DNA from: Terrisporobacter mayombei
GTDB lineage: Bacteria > Bacillota > Clostridia > Peptostreptococcales > Peptostreptococcaceae
DNA: 64,000 bases
NCBI RefSeq assembly: GCF_020748465.1
Contig: NZ_JAHZMP010000002.1
Location: forward strand, 1 to 64,000
Direction of reading: 5' to 3'
Position 1 is the stretch's first letter. Each line of letters begins with the position of its first letter. Below the pieces are notes generated by a model that worked only from the letters and a program-made list of their open reading frames with translations, searched no databases and was not told the origin of the DNA. The translations under genes were made by a program, and so were the position numbers. Below, piece by piece: positions 34,061-42,893 of the stretch.

Positions 34061-34615
34061 ATGAAAGAAGTACAAGACAAATTACAACAACAAATGGACA
34101 AAGCAATAGAAGCTCTAAAAAATGAATTTTCAACAATAAGAGCAGGTAGAGCAAATGCACAAATGCTAGATAAATTAAGAGTTGATTATTATGGAACTCC
34201 AACTCCTATTAATCAAGTTGGATCTATATCAGTACCAGAACCAAGAACATTAATGATAAACCCTTGGGACAAAAGTGCAATGAAAGAAATAGAAAAAGCT
34301 ATAAGAAACTCAGATTTAGGGTTTAACCCAACAAATGATGGAGAAGTTATAAGAATATCTGTTCCAGCATTAACTGAAGAAAGAAGAAAAGAACTTTGTA
34401 AACAAGCTAAAAAATCTTCAGAAGATTTTAAAGTTAGATTAAGAAACGAAAGAAGAGACGCTAACGACAAACTTAAAAAGTTAGAAAAAGAAGGCGAAAT
34501 AACTGAGGATGAATTAAAAAAAGCACAAGACAATGTGCAAAAAATGACTGATAAATATATTAAAGAAATAGATGTATTATTAGATGCTAAAGAAAAAGAT
34601 ATAATGGCGGTATAA
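34061..34615 (+). CDS. frr: Ribosome recycling factor
   Basis: Splits post-termination ribosomes together with EF-G. 184 residues with FSTIRAGRANAQMLDKLRVDYYG at the N-terminus and the helical C-terminal block RNERRDANDKLKKLEKEGEITED. It follows pyrH by 32 bases with a GGAGGAG site. Confidence 0.98.
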   Translation: MKEVQDKLQQQMDKAIEALKNEFSTIRAGRANAQMLDKLRVDYYGTPTPINQVGSISVPEPRTLMINPWDKSAMKEIEKAIRNSDLGFNPTNDGEVIRISVPALTEERRKELCKQAKKSSEDFKVRLRNERRDANDKLKKLEKEGEITEDELKKAQDNVQKMTDKYIKEIDVLLDAKEKDIMAV

Positions 34616-34620
34616 TAACT

Positions 34621-34824
34621 TTGAAAAAGTACTATGAGCTATTAGGCCTTCCTTTAGATGAAGTTAAAGAATATTTTGATAATAAAGAAATAAAATATAC
34701 TACAACAATTCTTCAAGGTAAGAAAGATAAGGATAAATTAATTTATCCTAGAGTAATCAAAATTACAGAAAAAGAAAATAACGTAGAGTTATTTGTAACT
34801 TACTTTTCTGGCTCCTTAATATAA
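34621..34824 (+). CDS. Small conserved-position protein, 67 residues
   Basis: Starts with TTG five bases after the frr stop, with only a weak ribosome site (probably coupled), and ends before uppS. The sequence begins KKYYELLGLPLDEVKEYF and ends ELFVTYFSGSLI. It is soluble, with an N-terminal helix then beta-rich residues, and resembles a PASTA/small sheet-like fold only vaguely. I do not recognise the family. Its place inside an essential operon and coding-like composition argue that it is real. A hairpin (CTGGCTCCTT / AAGGAGTCAG) covers its stop codon. Confidence 0.65.
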   Translation: MKKYYELLGLPLDEVKEYFDNKEIKYTTTILQGKKDKDKLIYPRVIKITEKENNVELFVTYFSGSLI

Positions 34825-34854
34825 GGAGTCAGAAATAATATTTGGAGTATGAAT

Positions 34855-35589
34855 ATGAAAAACAATTTGTTTTATGATATAGATTTAAACAGAGTTCCAA
34901 ATCACATCGCAATTATAATGGATGGTAACGGAAGATGGGCTAAAAGTAAGTTTTTACCTAGAACTGCAGGACATAAAGCTGGTGTAGAAACTATAAGAAC
35001 AGTACTTAGAGAATGTAAGAAGCTAAATGTTAAACATGTTACTTTGTATGCATTTTCAACAGAAAATTGGAAAAGACCTAAATTAGAAGTAGATACATTG
35101 ATGAATTTATTATCTACTTATTTGAAAAATGAAGTGGCTACATTACATAAAGAAAATGTTAAATTGACAGCTGTAGGAGATATAGATAGTTTACCAAGTC
35201 AATGTGTAAAAGAATTAAATAATGGCATAGAATTAACTAAAAATAATACAGGGTGTAATTTAAATTTAGCTTTAAACTATGGCGGAAGATTAGATATAAA
35301 AAATGCACTAGTTGATATTATAAAAGATGTTAAAGTTGGTAAAATAAATTTAGATGAAATTGACGAAAATACTATAAGTAATCATTTAAGTACAAAATGC
35401 ATTCCGGATCCAGATTTAGTAATAAGAACTAGTGGAGAAGAAAGACTTAGTAATTTCTTATTATGGGAAGTTGCATATGCAGAATTTTACTTCACAAATG
35501 TTCATTGGCCTGATTTTGATGAAAAAGAGCTCCAAAAAGCTATTTTTACATATCAAAATCGAGATAGAAGATTTGGTGGAATAAAATAA
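34855..35589 (+). CDS. uppS: Undecaprenyl diphosphate synthase (isoprenyl transferase)
   Basis: Makes the C55 lipid carrier precursor for cell-wall synthesis by cis-condensation of IPP. The hallmark HIAIIMDGNGRWAK, then GHKAG, LYAFSTENWKRP and RTSGEERLSNFLLWE blocks are all present. I start at ATG 34855, seven bases after GGAG; the ATG at 34849 is too close. 244 residues, normal. Confidence 0.97.
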   Translation: MKNNLFYDIDLNRVPNHIAIIMDGNGRWAKSKFLPRTAGHKAGVETIRTVLRECKKLNVKHVTLYAFSTENWKRPKLEVDTLMNLLSTYLKNEVATLHKENVKLTAVGDIDSLPSQCVKELNNGIELTKNNTGCNLNLALNYGGRLDIKNALVDIIKDVKVGKINLDEIDENTISNHLSTKCIPDPDLVIRTSGEERLSNFLLWEVAYAEFYFTNVHWPDFDEKELQKAIFTYQNRDRRFGGIK

Positions 35590-35600
35590 GGAGAATACCT

Positions 35601-36380
35601 ATGAGAACAAGAGTTATAGCAGGATTATTATTAGTTCCATTATTTATCCTTATAATATTTGGAGGAACACCTTTATATATAGGAGAAGCTATAATAATCT
35701 CAATTGCCTTAAATGAGTTTTATAAGGCATTTGAACAAAAGGATATTAAGCCATTATATTATATAGGTTATATTTTTTCTATTTATTTACTAATTAAAAA
35801 CTATCTTCAATTACCAATATCTTATACTTATACATTAATATTTATATTATTCTTAATATCGATAGCACCAATATTAATGGTAAAAAGAAATATTATAGAT
35901 ATAGTAGTTACCTTCTTTGGGATTTTTTATGTGGCAGTACTAATAGACTTTATAGTATTAACTATGGATAACTTCTCAGAAGGAAATATTTATGTTTGGT
36001 TAATATTTATTATTGCATTTATGACAGATACATTTGCATATTTTGCAGGCTACTTATTTGGAAAGCATAAACTAATTCCTAAAGTGAGTCCTAAAAAGAC
36101 TGTAGAAGGAAGTGTGGGAGGCATATTAGGCTCCTCATTAATATGCTTAGTATTTGGGTATTTCTTCAAAATTGATTTAAAAGTAATATTATTTTTAGGT
36201 TTCTTTGGAAGTTTAGTTGCTCAATTTGGAGATTTATTTGCCTCGTCAATAAAAAGATATGTTGGAATTAAAGATTATGGGAAATTAATACCAGGACATG
36301 GTGGAATACTAGATAGATTTGATAGTGTAATACTAGTTGCACCATTTGTGTATAGTGTAATAACCTTATTTATAAAATGA
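35601..36380 (+). CDS. cdsA: Phosphatidate cytidylyltransferase
   Basis: Makes CDP-diacylglycerol for phospholipid synthesis. 259 residues, about seven membrane segments, with the family signature near the C-terminus: SVKRYVGIKDYG-like SIKRYVGIKDYGKLIPGHGGILDRFDS. Eleven bases after uppS. A terminator follows. Confidence 0.96.
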   Translation: MRTRVIAGLLLVPLFILIIFGGTPLYIGEAIIISIALNEFYKAFEQKDIKPLYYIGYIFSIYLLIKNYLQLPISYTYTLIFILFLISIAPILMVKRNIIDIVVTFFGIFYVAVLIDFIVLTMDNFSEGNIYVWLIFIIAFMTDTFAYFAGYLFGKHKLIPKVSPKKTVEGSVGGILGSSLICLVFGYFFKIDLKVILFLGFFGSLVAQFGDLFASSIKRYVGIKDYGKLIPGHGGILDRFDSVILVAPFVYSVITLFIK

Positions 36381-36383
36381 TTT

Positions 36384-36411
36384 AGCTTCAGTTAGACTGG
36401 AGCTTTTTTGT
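36384..36411 (+). terminator. Terminator after cdsA
   Basis: Stem AGCTTCAGT / ACTGGAGCT with a three-base loop and six T. It separates the cdsA unit from dxr. Confidence 0.88.
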
Positions 36412-36541
36412 TTATAATTAAAATAAGTCTTGCAAATTTATTATTTGAAATTTTGATGAATATTGCAAATAATAATAGTAATAATGATATAATACATAAG
36501 TAAAGACAAATTACAATATATGACTGAGAAAGGAATTTTTT

Positions 36542-37693
36542 ATGAAAAAAATTACTATACTAGGTTCTACAGGATCTATAGGTACTCAAACTTTAGATGT
36601 GATTAGAAAAAATAAAGATAAGTTTGAAGTAGTTGCTATTTCTGCAAATAGCAGCGTAGATTTATTATTAGAACAAATATTAGAATTTAATCCTAAATAT
36701 GTTGCAGTATATAATGAAAAAAGTGCAAACAAATTAAAGAATATGATTCCAAATAATATAGATATAGAAGTGTTAAGTTCTATGGAAGGATTAGTTAAGA
36801 TATGTGAACTAAAAGAAGTAGATGTTGTCTTAACTGCTGTTGTTGGAATGATAGGACTTGTGCCAACTATGTCTGCAATAAAAGCAAGAAAAACAATAGC
36901 TCTTGCAAATAAGGAAACACTAGTTACGGCTGGTGAGATTGTAATGGAAGAAGCAAAGAAAAATAATGTGGAGATTTTGCCAGTTGATAGTGAGCATAGT
37001 GCCATATTCCAATGTTTAAATGGAGAAAGAAAAAAAGATGTAGAAAAGATAATATTAACAGCTTCAGGTGGGCCTTTTAGGGGTAAAAAGAAAGAAGAGC
37101 TAATTAATGTTACAAAAAATCAAGCTCTTAAACATCCTAACTGGGATATGGGAAGAAAAATAAGTATAGATTCGTCAACGCTTATGAATAAAGGTCTAGA
37201 AGTAATAGAAGCTAAGTGGTTATTTGATGTGGATGTGGAAGATATTGATATAGTAGTTCACCCACAAAGTATAATTCACTCCATGGTATCTTTTAAAGAT
37301 AGTTCAGTGATGGCTCAATTAGGTTGCCCAGATATGAGATTACCAATAGAGTATGCTCTAACTTATCCTAAAAGATCTGAAACAGACTTTGAAAGATTAG
37401 ATTTAGCTAAAATAGCTACATTAACTTTTGAGAAACCAGATATGGAAACATTCCCTTGTTTACAATTGGCATTTAAAGTATTAAAGTTAGGTGGGACATA
37501 TCCAACAGTATTAAATGCTGCCAATGAAGTTTTAGTAAATGAATTTTTAGAGGATAAAATTGGATTTTATGACATACCATATTACATAGAAAGAAGTTTA
37601 GAGCAGCATAATAATAGAAGTAATCCAACTTTAGAAGATATTTTAGAAGTTGACAAAGAAACTAGACAATTATTATCTAACTTACTTAAATAA
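36542..37693 (+). CDS. dxr: 1-deoxy-D-xylulose 5-phosphate reductoisomerase
   Basis: Second step of the non-mevalonate isoprenoid pathway (also ispC). 383 residues with the NADPH site [15 protein letters not shown], then [23 protein letters not shown] and the [14 protein letters not shown] block. AAAGGA precedes the ATG. It heads a dxr-rseP-ispG unit, so two steps of the same pathway flank a membrane protease gene. Confidence 0.97.
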   Translation: MKKITILGSTGSIGTQTLDVIRKNKDKFEVVAISANSSVDLLLEQILEFNPKYVAVYNEKSANKLKNMIPNNIDIEVLSSMEGLVKICELKEVDVVLTAVVGMIGLVPTMSAIKARKTIALANKETLVTAGEIVMEEAKKNNVEILPVDSEHSAIFQCLNGERKKDVEKIILTASGGPFRGKKKEELINVTKNQALKHPNWDMGRKISIDSSTLMNKGLEVIEAKWLFDVDVEDIDIVVHPQSIIHSMVSFKDSSVMAQLGCPDMRLPIEYALTYPKRSETDFERLDLAKIATLTFEKPDMETFPCLQLAFKVLKLGGTYPTVLNAANEVLVNEFLEDKIGFYDIPYYIERSLEQHNNRSNPTLEDILEVDKETRQLLSNLLK

Positions 37694-37720
37694 TAGTATT
37701 AGAATTAGGAAGGTGAATAT

Positions 37721-38743
37721 ATGACTATAATAGCAGCTTTATTACTTTTTGGAGTAATAATATTAATACATGAATTTGGTCATTTTATTTTTGCAAAGAA
37801 AAATGGAATTACAGTTCATGAATTTGCCATAGGTATGGGACCAAAATTATTTGGTAAAGAAAAAAATGGAACTATGTATTCAATTAGGATTTTACCAATA
37901 GGTGGATACGTATCTATGGAAGGTGAAGACGAAGACTCAAATAAACCAGGTTCATTTGGGACAAAATCCATACTTCAAAGAGCTAGTGTTATATTTGCAG
38001 GACCATTTTTTAACTTAGTTTTAGCCGTGATTTTTTTAATTCCAGTGTTTATTTACATGGGGTCTCCAACAACTACTTTAGAAATATTGGACAATACACC
38101 AGCGGCTAAGGCAAATTTACAATCTGGAGATATAGTAAAAAGTGTAAATGGAGAAGAAATTAATTCATGGAATGAGTTTACTAAAATAATATCCTCATCT
38201 AATGGAGGAGAATTAAACATTACTGTTGATAGAAACGATAAAACAGTAAAAGTAAATGTTATGCCAGAAAAAAACGAAGATGGAACATACAAGATAGGTG
38301 TAACCTATAAAAAAGATAGAAACATAGTTAATGCAATAAAGCAATCATTTATACAGACTGGACAAATGACAATGCAAATGATAACTTTCTTAAAACAAAT
38401 GATAACAGGAACTGTGCCTGGTGGACTTACAAATTCTGTTGCAGGACCAGTTGGAGTAATTAGTATAGTCTCAGGGGCAGCTAAGACAGGTATATTGAAT
38501 TTATTATATCTAGGCTCTATAATAAGTTTAAACCTTGGAATAATAAATCTAGTTCCATTCCCTGCGTTAGATGGAGGAAGATTATTATTACTTTTCATTG
38601 AATGGATAAGAGGTGGAAAGAAAATAAATCCAGACAAAGAAGCCATGATCAATATGATAGGTTTCTGTGCATTAATGGCATTCATGGTTTTCATCACTTA
38701 TAATGATGTAACTAAATTATTTAAAGGAGTAATTAAATTCTAA
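37721..38743 (+). CDS. rseP: Site-2 intramembrane zinc metalloprotease RseP
   Basis: Cleaves membrane-embedded substrates such as anti-sigma factors or signal peptides. The HEFGH zinc motif lies in the first membrane segment, a PDZ domain in the middle (about 110-190) and the NLVPFPALDGGR second motif in a later segment. 340 residues. In this window the DUF6241 protein next to the ECF-like sigma factor is a conceivable substrate type, without evidence. Confidence 0.95.
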   Translation: MTIIAALLLFGVIILIHEFGHFIFAKKNGITVHEFAIGMGPKLFGKEKNGTMYSIRILPIGGYVSMEGEDEDSNKPGSFGTKSILQRASVIFAGPFFNLVLAVIFLIPVFIYMGSPTTTLEILDNTPAAKANLQSGDIVKSVNGEEINSWNEFTKIISSSNGGELNITVDRNDKTVKVNVMPEKNEDGTYKIGVTYKKDRNIVNAIKQSFIQTGQMTMQMITFLKQMITGTVPGGLTNSVAGPVGVISIVSGAAKTGILNLLYLGSIISLNLGIINLVPFPALDGGRLLLLFIEWIRGGKKINPDKEAMINMIGFCALMAFMVFITYNDVTKLFKGVIKF

Positions 38744-38766
38744 ATAGATAAATAGAAGGTGAAGTT

Positions 38767-39828
38767 TTGAGTTATAATAGAAAAAAAACAAGAGAAGTAT
38801 CTCTAGGTAATATAAAAATTGGAGGAAATAATCCAATTGCAGTTCAGTCTATGACAACAACAGATACTAGAGATGCTGTGAAAACAATAGAACAAATAAA
38901 AAGATTAGAAGAAGCAGGATGTGACGCAGTAAGAGTTGCTGTTCCTGATATGGAAGCTGCTGAAAATTTAGGTAAAATAAAAGCAGGAATACATATACCT
39001 TTAATTGCAGATATACATTTTGACTACAAGTTAGCTTTAAAAGCTATAGAAGAAGGCGTAGACGGTATTAGAATAAATCCAGGGAATATTGGAAGTATTG
39101 ATAGAGTGAAAGCAGTAGTTGAAAAATGTAAAGAAAGAAATTTGAAAATAAGAATTGGAGTAAATGGTGGTTCTTTAGAAAAACATTTATTAGAAAAATA
39201 TGGCCATGCCACACCAGAAGCTCTTGTTGAAAGTGCATTAGCACATATTAAGATTCTAGAAGACTTAGATTTTTATAACATAGTTATATCTTTAAAATCT
39301 TCAGACATATACACTGCAGTAGAAGCTTATACTCTTATGAGTGAAAAAGTTGATTATCCTCTTCACTTAGGTATAACTGAAGCTGGTGGAATTAAAAAAG
39401 GAACAATTAAATCATCTATAGGTGTTGGTTCACTTTTAATGAATGGAATTGGTGATACGATAAGAATTTCATTAACAGGAGATCCTGTAGAAGAAGTTCA
39501 TGTAGGTAAAGATATACTTAGAAGTTTAAATTTATTAAATGATAAAATAAAAATAGTATCTTGTCCAACTTGTGGAAGATGTAATATTGATTTAATAAGT
39601 GTAGCAAATGAAGTAGAAGAAAAAATAAAAGATATAAATAAAAATATGACAGTAGCTATTATGGGATGTGCTGTTAACGGTCCTGGTGAAGCTAGAGAAG
39701 CTGATATAGGCATTGCTGGTGGACAAGGAGAAGGTCTTTTATTTAAAAAAGGTGAAATAGTTAGAAAAATAAAAGGCGATTCATTAGTAGAAGAGTTACT
39801 AGAAGAAATAAATAAATTTGATAAATAG
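38767..39828 (+). CDS. ispG: (E)-4-hydroxy-3-methylbut-2-enyl-diphosphate synthase
   Basis: Sixth step of the non-mevalonate pathway, an iron-sulfur enzyme (gcpE). 353 residues. It has the TIM-barrel block [11 protein letters not shown] and, near the C-terminus, the three Fe-S cysteines in CPTCGRC and [13 protein letters not shown] start with a GAAGGTGA site. A strong terminator ends the operon. Confidence 0.97.
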   Translation: MSYNRKKTREVSLGNIKIGGNNPIAVQSMTTTDTRDAVKTIEQIKRLEEAGCDAVRVAVPDMEAAENLGKIKAGIHIPLIADIHFDYKLALKAIEEGVDGIRINPGNIGSIDRVKAVVEKCKERNLKIRIGVNGGSLEKHLLEKYGHATPEALVESALAHIKILEDLDFYNIVISLKSSDIYTAVEAYTLMSEKVDYPLHLGITEAGGIKKGTIKSSIGVGSLLMNGIGDTIRISLTGDPVEEVHVGKDILRSLNLLNDKIKIVSCPTCGRCNIDLISVANEVEEKIKDINKNMTVAIMGCAVNGPGEAREADIGIAGGQGEGLLFKKGEIVRKIKGDSLVEELLEEINKFDK

Positions 39829-39837
39829 AATCTGTAA

Positions 39838-39870
39838 AAGACGAACTTTAATTAGTTCGTCTTTTTTTAT
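39838..39870 (+). terminator. Terminator after ispG
   Basis: Stem AAGACGAACT / AGTTCGTCTT with a run of T. Confidence 0.9.
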
Positions 39871-39919
39871 TTTAGAAATGCATTTTAATATGAATTTAAT
39901 TAAAAATTTTACTAAATTG

Positions 39920-39948
39920 TTGAATGTGAAGAAGAGGAGTGGTACAAT
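39920..39948 (+). promoter_or_regulatory. SigA promoter of the osmoprotectant-type ABC operon
   Basis: TTGAAT, 17 bases, TACAAT. Confidence 0.65.
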
Positions 39949-39955
39949 ATATGAT

Positions 39956-39985
39956 AAACAACTTATAAATATAAATAAGTTGTTT
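39956..39985 (+). promoter_or_regulatory. 5' leader inverted repeat of the ABC operon
   Basis: AAACAACTTA / TAAGTTGTTT with a ten-base loop, just after the promoter and six bases before the ribosome site. It could be an operator or an mRNA hairpin. Confidence 0.5.
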
Positions 39986-40004
39986 GTTTAGGAGGGGAGA
40001 TATT

Positions 40005-41141
40005 ATGATAGAAATAAAAAACATATCTAAAAAAGTAGGGAAGAAAACTATATTAGATGATGTTTCCTTGAAAATAGAGGATGGCAGTTTTGTTGTTCTA
40101 ATAGGGCCTAGTGGTTGTGGTAAAACTACTACATTAAAATTAATAAATAAGTTAATTGAGCCTACAAAAGGAGAAATCTTCATAAATGGTACGCCTATAT
40201 CTAAGGAAAGTCCCATAAAGTTAAGAAGAAATATTGGCTATGTAATACAAAGTATAGGATTATTTCCTCATATGACAATAAAAGAAAATATAGAATTAAT
40301 TCCAAAATTAAAAAAACAAAAAAACGACGAAGAGATTGAAGAAAAAACAATAGAGTTGATGAACATGGTAGGCTTAGATCCTAAAGAGTTTTTGGATAAA
40401 TATCCAAGTGAACTTAGTGGTGGTCAGCAACAAAGGATAGGGCTTGTAAGAGCTATTGCAACTGATGCAGAAATTATTTTAATGGATGAACCTTTTAGTG
40501 CATTGGACCCAATAACTCGTACTCAACTACAAGAATGGTTATACTCACTTCAAGAAGAATTAAAGAAAACTATTATATTTGTTACTCATGATATGGATGA
40601 GGCATTAAAATTGGCAGACAAAATATGTATTATGAAAGATGGAAAAGTTCAGCAATATGATACAGTAGAAAATTTACTAAGAAATCCCGTTAATGAATTT
40701 GTTAAAAACTTTATAGGTAGTGATAGATTGTGGAATGCGCCAGAATACATTAAGGCCAGAGACATAATGATTAAAAATCCTATAAGTGTAAAAAGATCAA
40801 GAACTGTTATACAAGGTATGGAAATTATGAGAACAAACAAAGTAGACAGTTTATTAGTCGTTGATAAAGACGAAAATTTCCTTGGTATCGTAACAATAAA
40901 AGAACTAAGAAGAAATGGTATTCAAAATCATTACTTAAGTGAGATTATGAATAATGAACCTGTATTTGTATATGATGATAACAATTTAGTTGAAATATTA
41001 GAAGTAATGAATAGAGAGGGTATTGGTCATGTGCCTGTAGTCACGCGTTATAATAAGTTAGCAGGTCTGATAACAAGAAGTAGTTTACTTTCTGTTTTAA
41101 GTGAGCAATTCCTTGAAATGGAGGTGAGTGTACTTGACTAA
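40005..41141 (+). CDS. ABC transporter ATP-binding protein, quaternary-amine (OpuCA/EgtV-like) type
   Basis: An importer ATPase of the glycine betaine/carnitine/choline family. Walker A GPSGCGKTT, signature LSGGQQQR, Walker B IILMDEPFSALDP, switch His in VTHDMDEA. Two C-terminal CBS domains (about 250-375) probably sense ionic strength or nucleotide. I start at ATG 40005 after GGAGGGG. The 3' end overlaps the permease-binding protein gene by eight bases. The exact substrate is open (see findings). Confidence 0.92.
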   Translation: MIEIKNISKKVGKKTILDDVSLKIEDGSFVVLIGPSGCGKTTTLKLINKLIEPTKGEIFINGTPISKESPIKLRRNIGYVIQSIGLFPHMTIKENIELIPKLKKQKNDEEIEEKTIELMNMVGLDPKEFLDKYPSELSGGQQQRIGLVRAIATDAEIILMDEPFSALDPITRTQLQEWLYSLQEELKKTIIFVTHDMDEALKLADKICIMKDGKVQQYDTVENLLRNPVNEFVKNFIGSDRLWNAPEYIKARDIMIKNPISVKRSRTVIQGMEIMRTNKVDSLLVVDKDENFLGIVTIKELRRNGIQNHYLSEIMNNEPVFVYDDNNLVEILEVMNREGIGHVPVVTRYNKLAGLITRSSLLSVLSEQFLEMEVSVLD

Positions 41142-42693
41142 TTTTATAAATTATTTATCAGCACAAAAGGGTCAAATTATATCTTTGTTAATACAACATA
41201 TTCAATTGACAGTAGTAGCAATTGTTGTAGCTATAATTATTGGTATACCTCTTGGAATATTAGTTTCGAAGAATGAAAAACTTAGAAAGTATATTATAGG
41301 TATAATAAATGTGTTTCAAGCAATACCATCCATGGCACTACTTGGATTATTAGTTCCGGTACTAGGAATTGGAAGTAAACCTGCCATAATGATGGTTGTA
41401 TTGTATTCTCTGTTACCTATAGTAAAAAATACTACAACAGGAATTCTTGGCATAGATAAAAATATAATTGAATCTGCTACAGGAATTGGTCTTACTTCAA
41501 AGCAAATTTTATATAAAATACAGTTGCCTTTAGCTCTTCCAATAATTATGGCAGGGATAAGAATTTCAGCAGTAACTGCCGTTGGACTTATGACTTTAGC
41601 AGCATTTATAGGAGCAGGCGGCCTTGGTTATTTAGTATTCTCTGGTGTTCAAACTGTTAATAATATAATGATTCTAGCAGGTGCTATTCCAGCTTGTATC
41701 TTAGCTCTTACAGTGGATTACATATTCTCAAGAGTGGAAAAAGCTGTTATGAGCAAATATTCATCTCAAAAATCATCTAATGAAAAAAGAAAAAGTACTC
41801 ATACTGGTCTAAAAGTGTGCACAGCTATAGTTGTAGTGGTGATATTGGTTTCATCAATAGTGCCTAGCTTTGGGCAAAAAGATACTATAGTAGTAGGTTC
41901 AAAGGATTACACAGAGGGTCTTATACTTGGAAATATGTATGCGGATTTACTAGAAGAGTATACTGATTACAATATTGAGAGAAAATTAAATATGGGTACA
42001 ACAGTTCTTTGGAGCTCCATAGTAAGTGGTGAAGTTGATATGTGTGCTGATTATACAGGAACTATTTTAATGAATATTATGAAAGAAGAAGCAACAGGAG
42101 ATGCTAATGAAGTGTATAATCGAGTAAAAGATCATCTTGATAAAGAATATGGTATTAAAGTATTAGATCCTATTGGTTTTAATAATACTTATACTTTAGC
42201 AATGGATTCTGAAGTTGCTAAGAAATACAATATAGAGACTTATTCTGATTTAATTAAACATTCAGAAGGCCTTGTATTTTCACCAACATTAGCATTCCAA
42301 AATAGAGAAGACGGTTTACCTGGATTACAGAAATATTATAATATGAAATTTAAAGAAATTAAAAGTATGGATGGAGCTTTAAGATATCAAGCCTTAAAAA
42401 GAGGAGATGCTCAAGTAATAGATGCATTTTCTACTGATGGATTATTAAAGAAATTCAATTTGAAAGTGTTAGAAGATGATAAAGAATTTTTCCCACCTTA
42501 TTATGCTGTACCATTAGTTAGGGAAGATTTAATAGCAAAATACCCTGAAACAGAGGAAGTTTTAAATAAACTGAGTGGTGTAATAAATGAAGAGGAAATG
42601 ATTGAATTAAACTATAAGGTTGACGAAGAAGGTCAAACTCCAGAAAAAGTAGCTCATGATTATTTAGTAGAAAAAAATTTAATAAAAGATTAA
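41134..42693 (+). CDS. ABC permease fused to substrate-binding protein (OpuC/EgtU type)
   Basis: A 519-residue fusion. Permease with six membrane segments (about 15-210), then a membrane-tethered quaternary-amine binding domain (about 250-515) starting VVGSKDYTEGLILG. The binding domain follows the ProX/OpuBC type-II fold (GTTVLWSSIVSGEVDMCADYTGT). Start is the TTG at 41134, nine bases after GGAGG; the GTG at 41128 is too close. Fused domains avoid a separate lipoprotein. The substrate could be betaine, choline, carnitine or ergothioneine. Confidence 0.9.
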   Translation: MTNFINYLSAQKGQIISLLIQHIQLTVVAIVVAIIIGIPLGILVSKNEKLRKYIIGIINVFQAIPSMALLGLLVPVLGIGSKPAIMMVVLYSLLPIVKNTTTGILGIDKNIIESATGIGLTSKQILYKIQLPLALPIIMAGIRISAVTAVGLMTLAAFIGAGGLGYLVFSGVQTVNNIMILAGAIPACILALTVDYIFSRVEKAVMSKYSSQKSSNEKRKSTHTGLKVCTAIVVVVILVSSIVPSFGQKDTIVVGSKDYTEGLILGNMYADLLEEYTDYNIERKLNMGTTVLWSSIVSGEVDMCADYTGTILMNIMKEEATGDANEVYNRVKDHLDKEYGIKVLDPIGFNNTYTLAMDSEVAKKYNIETYSDLIKHSEGLVFSPTLAFQNREDGLPGLQKYYNMKFKEIKSMDGALRYQALKRGDAQVIDAFSTDGLLKKFNLKVLEDDKEFFPPYYAVPLVREDLIAKYPETEEVLNKLSGVINEEEMIELNYKVDEEGQTPEKVAHDYLVEKNLIKD

Positions 42694-42702
42694 TTATAAT
42701 TT

Positions 42703-42735
42703 GCCCTTCTAAGTTTTATCTTAGAAGGGCTTTAT
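42703..42735 (+). terminator. Terminator after the ABC operon
   Basis: Stem GCCCTTCTAAG / CTTAGAAGGGC with six-base loop and short T-run. Confidence 0.85.
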
Positions 42736-42893
42736 AATGGGCAAAAAACTAAATAATTCTTTGAATAATAAATCAATGAGTACAAAATATATTAATATGA
42801 AATTAATAAATAATAAAGTACATAGGATATATGTAATGAAAATAAATTAAATGTAAATGAAGCAATTTAAATAAAATATTTAGGAGCAAAAAT

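Noticed and set aside
42736..42893. Cobalamin riboswitch before nrdJ
   Set aside because: The spacer is plain AT-rich DNA without the B12-box or conserved core.
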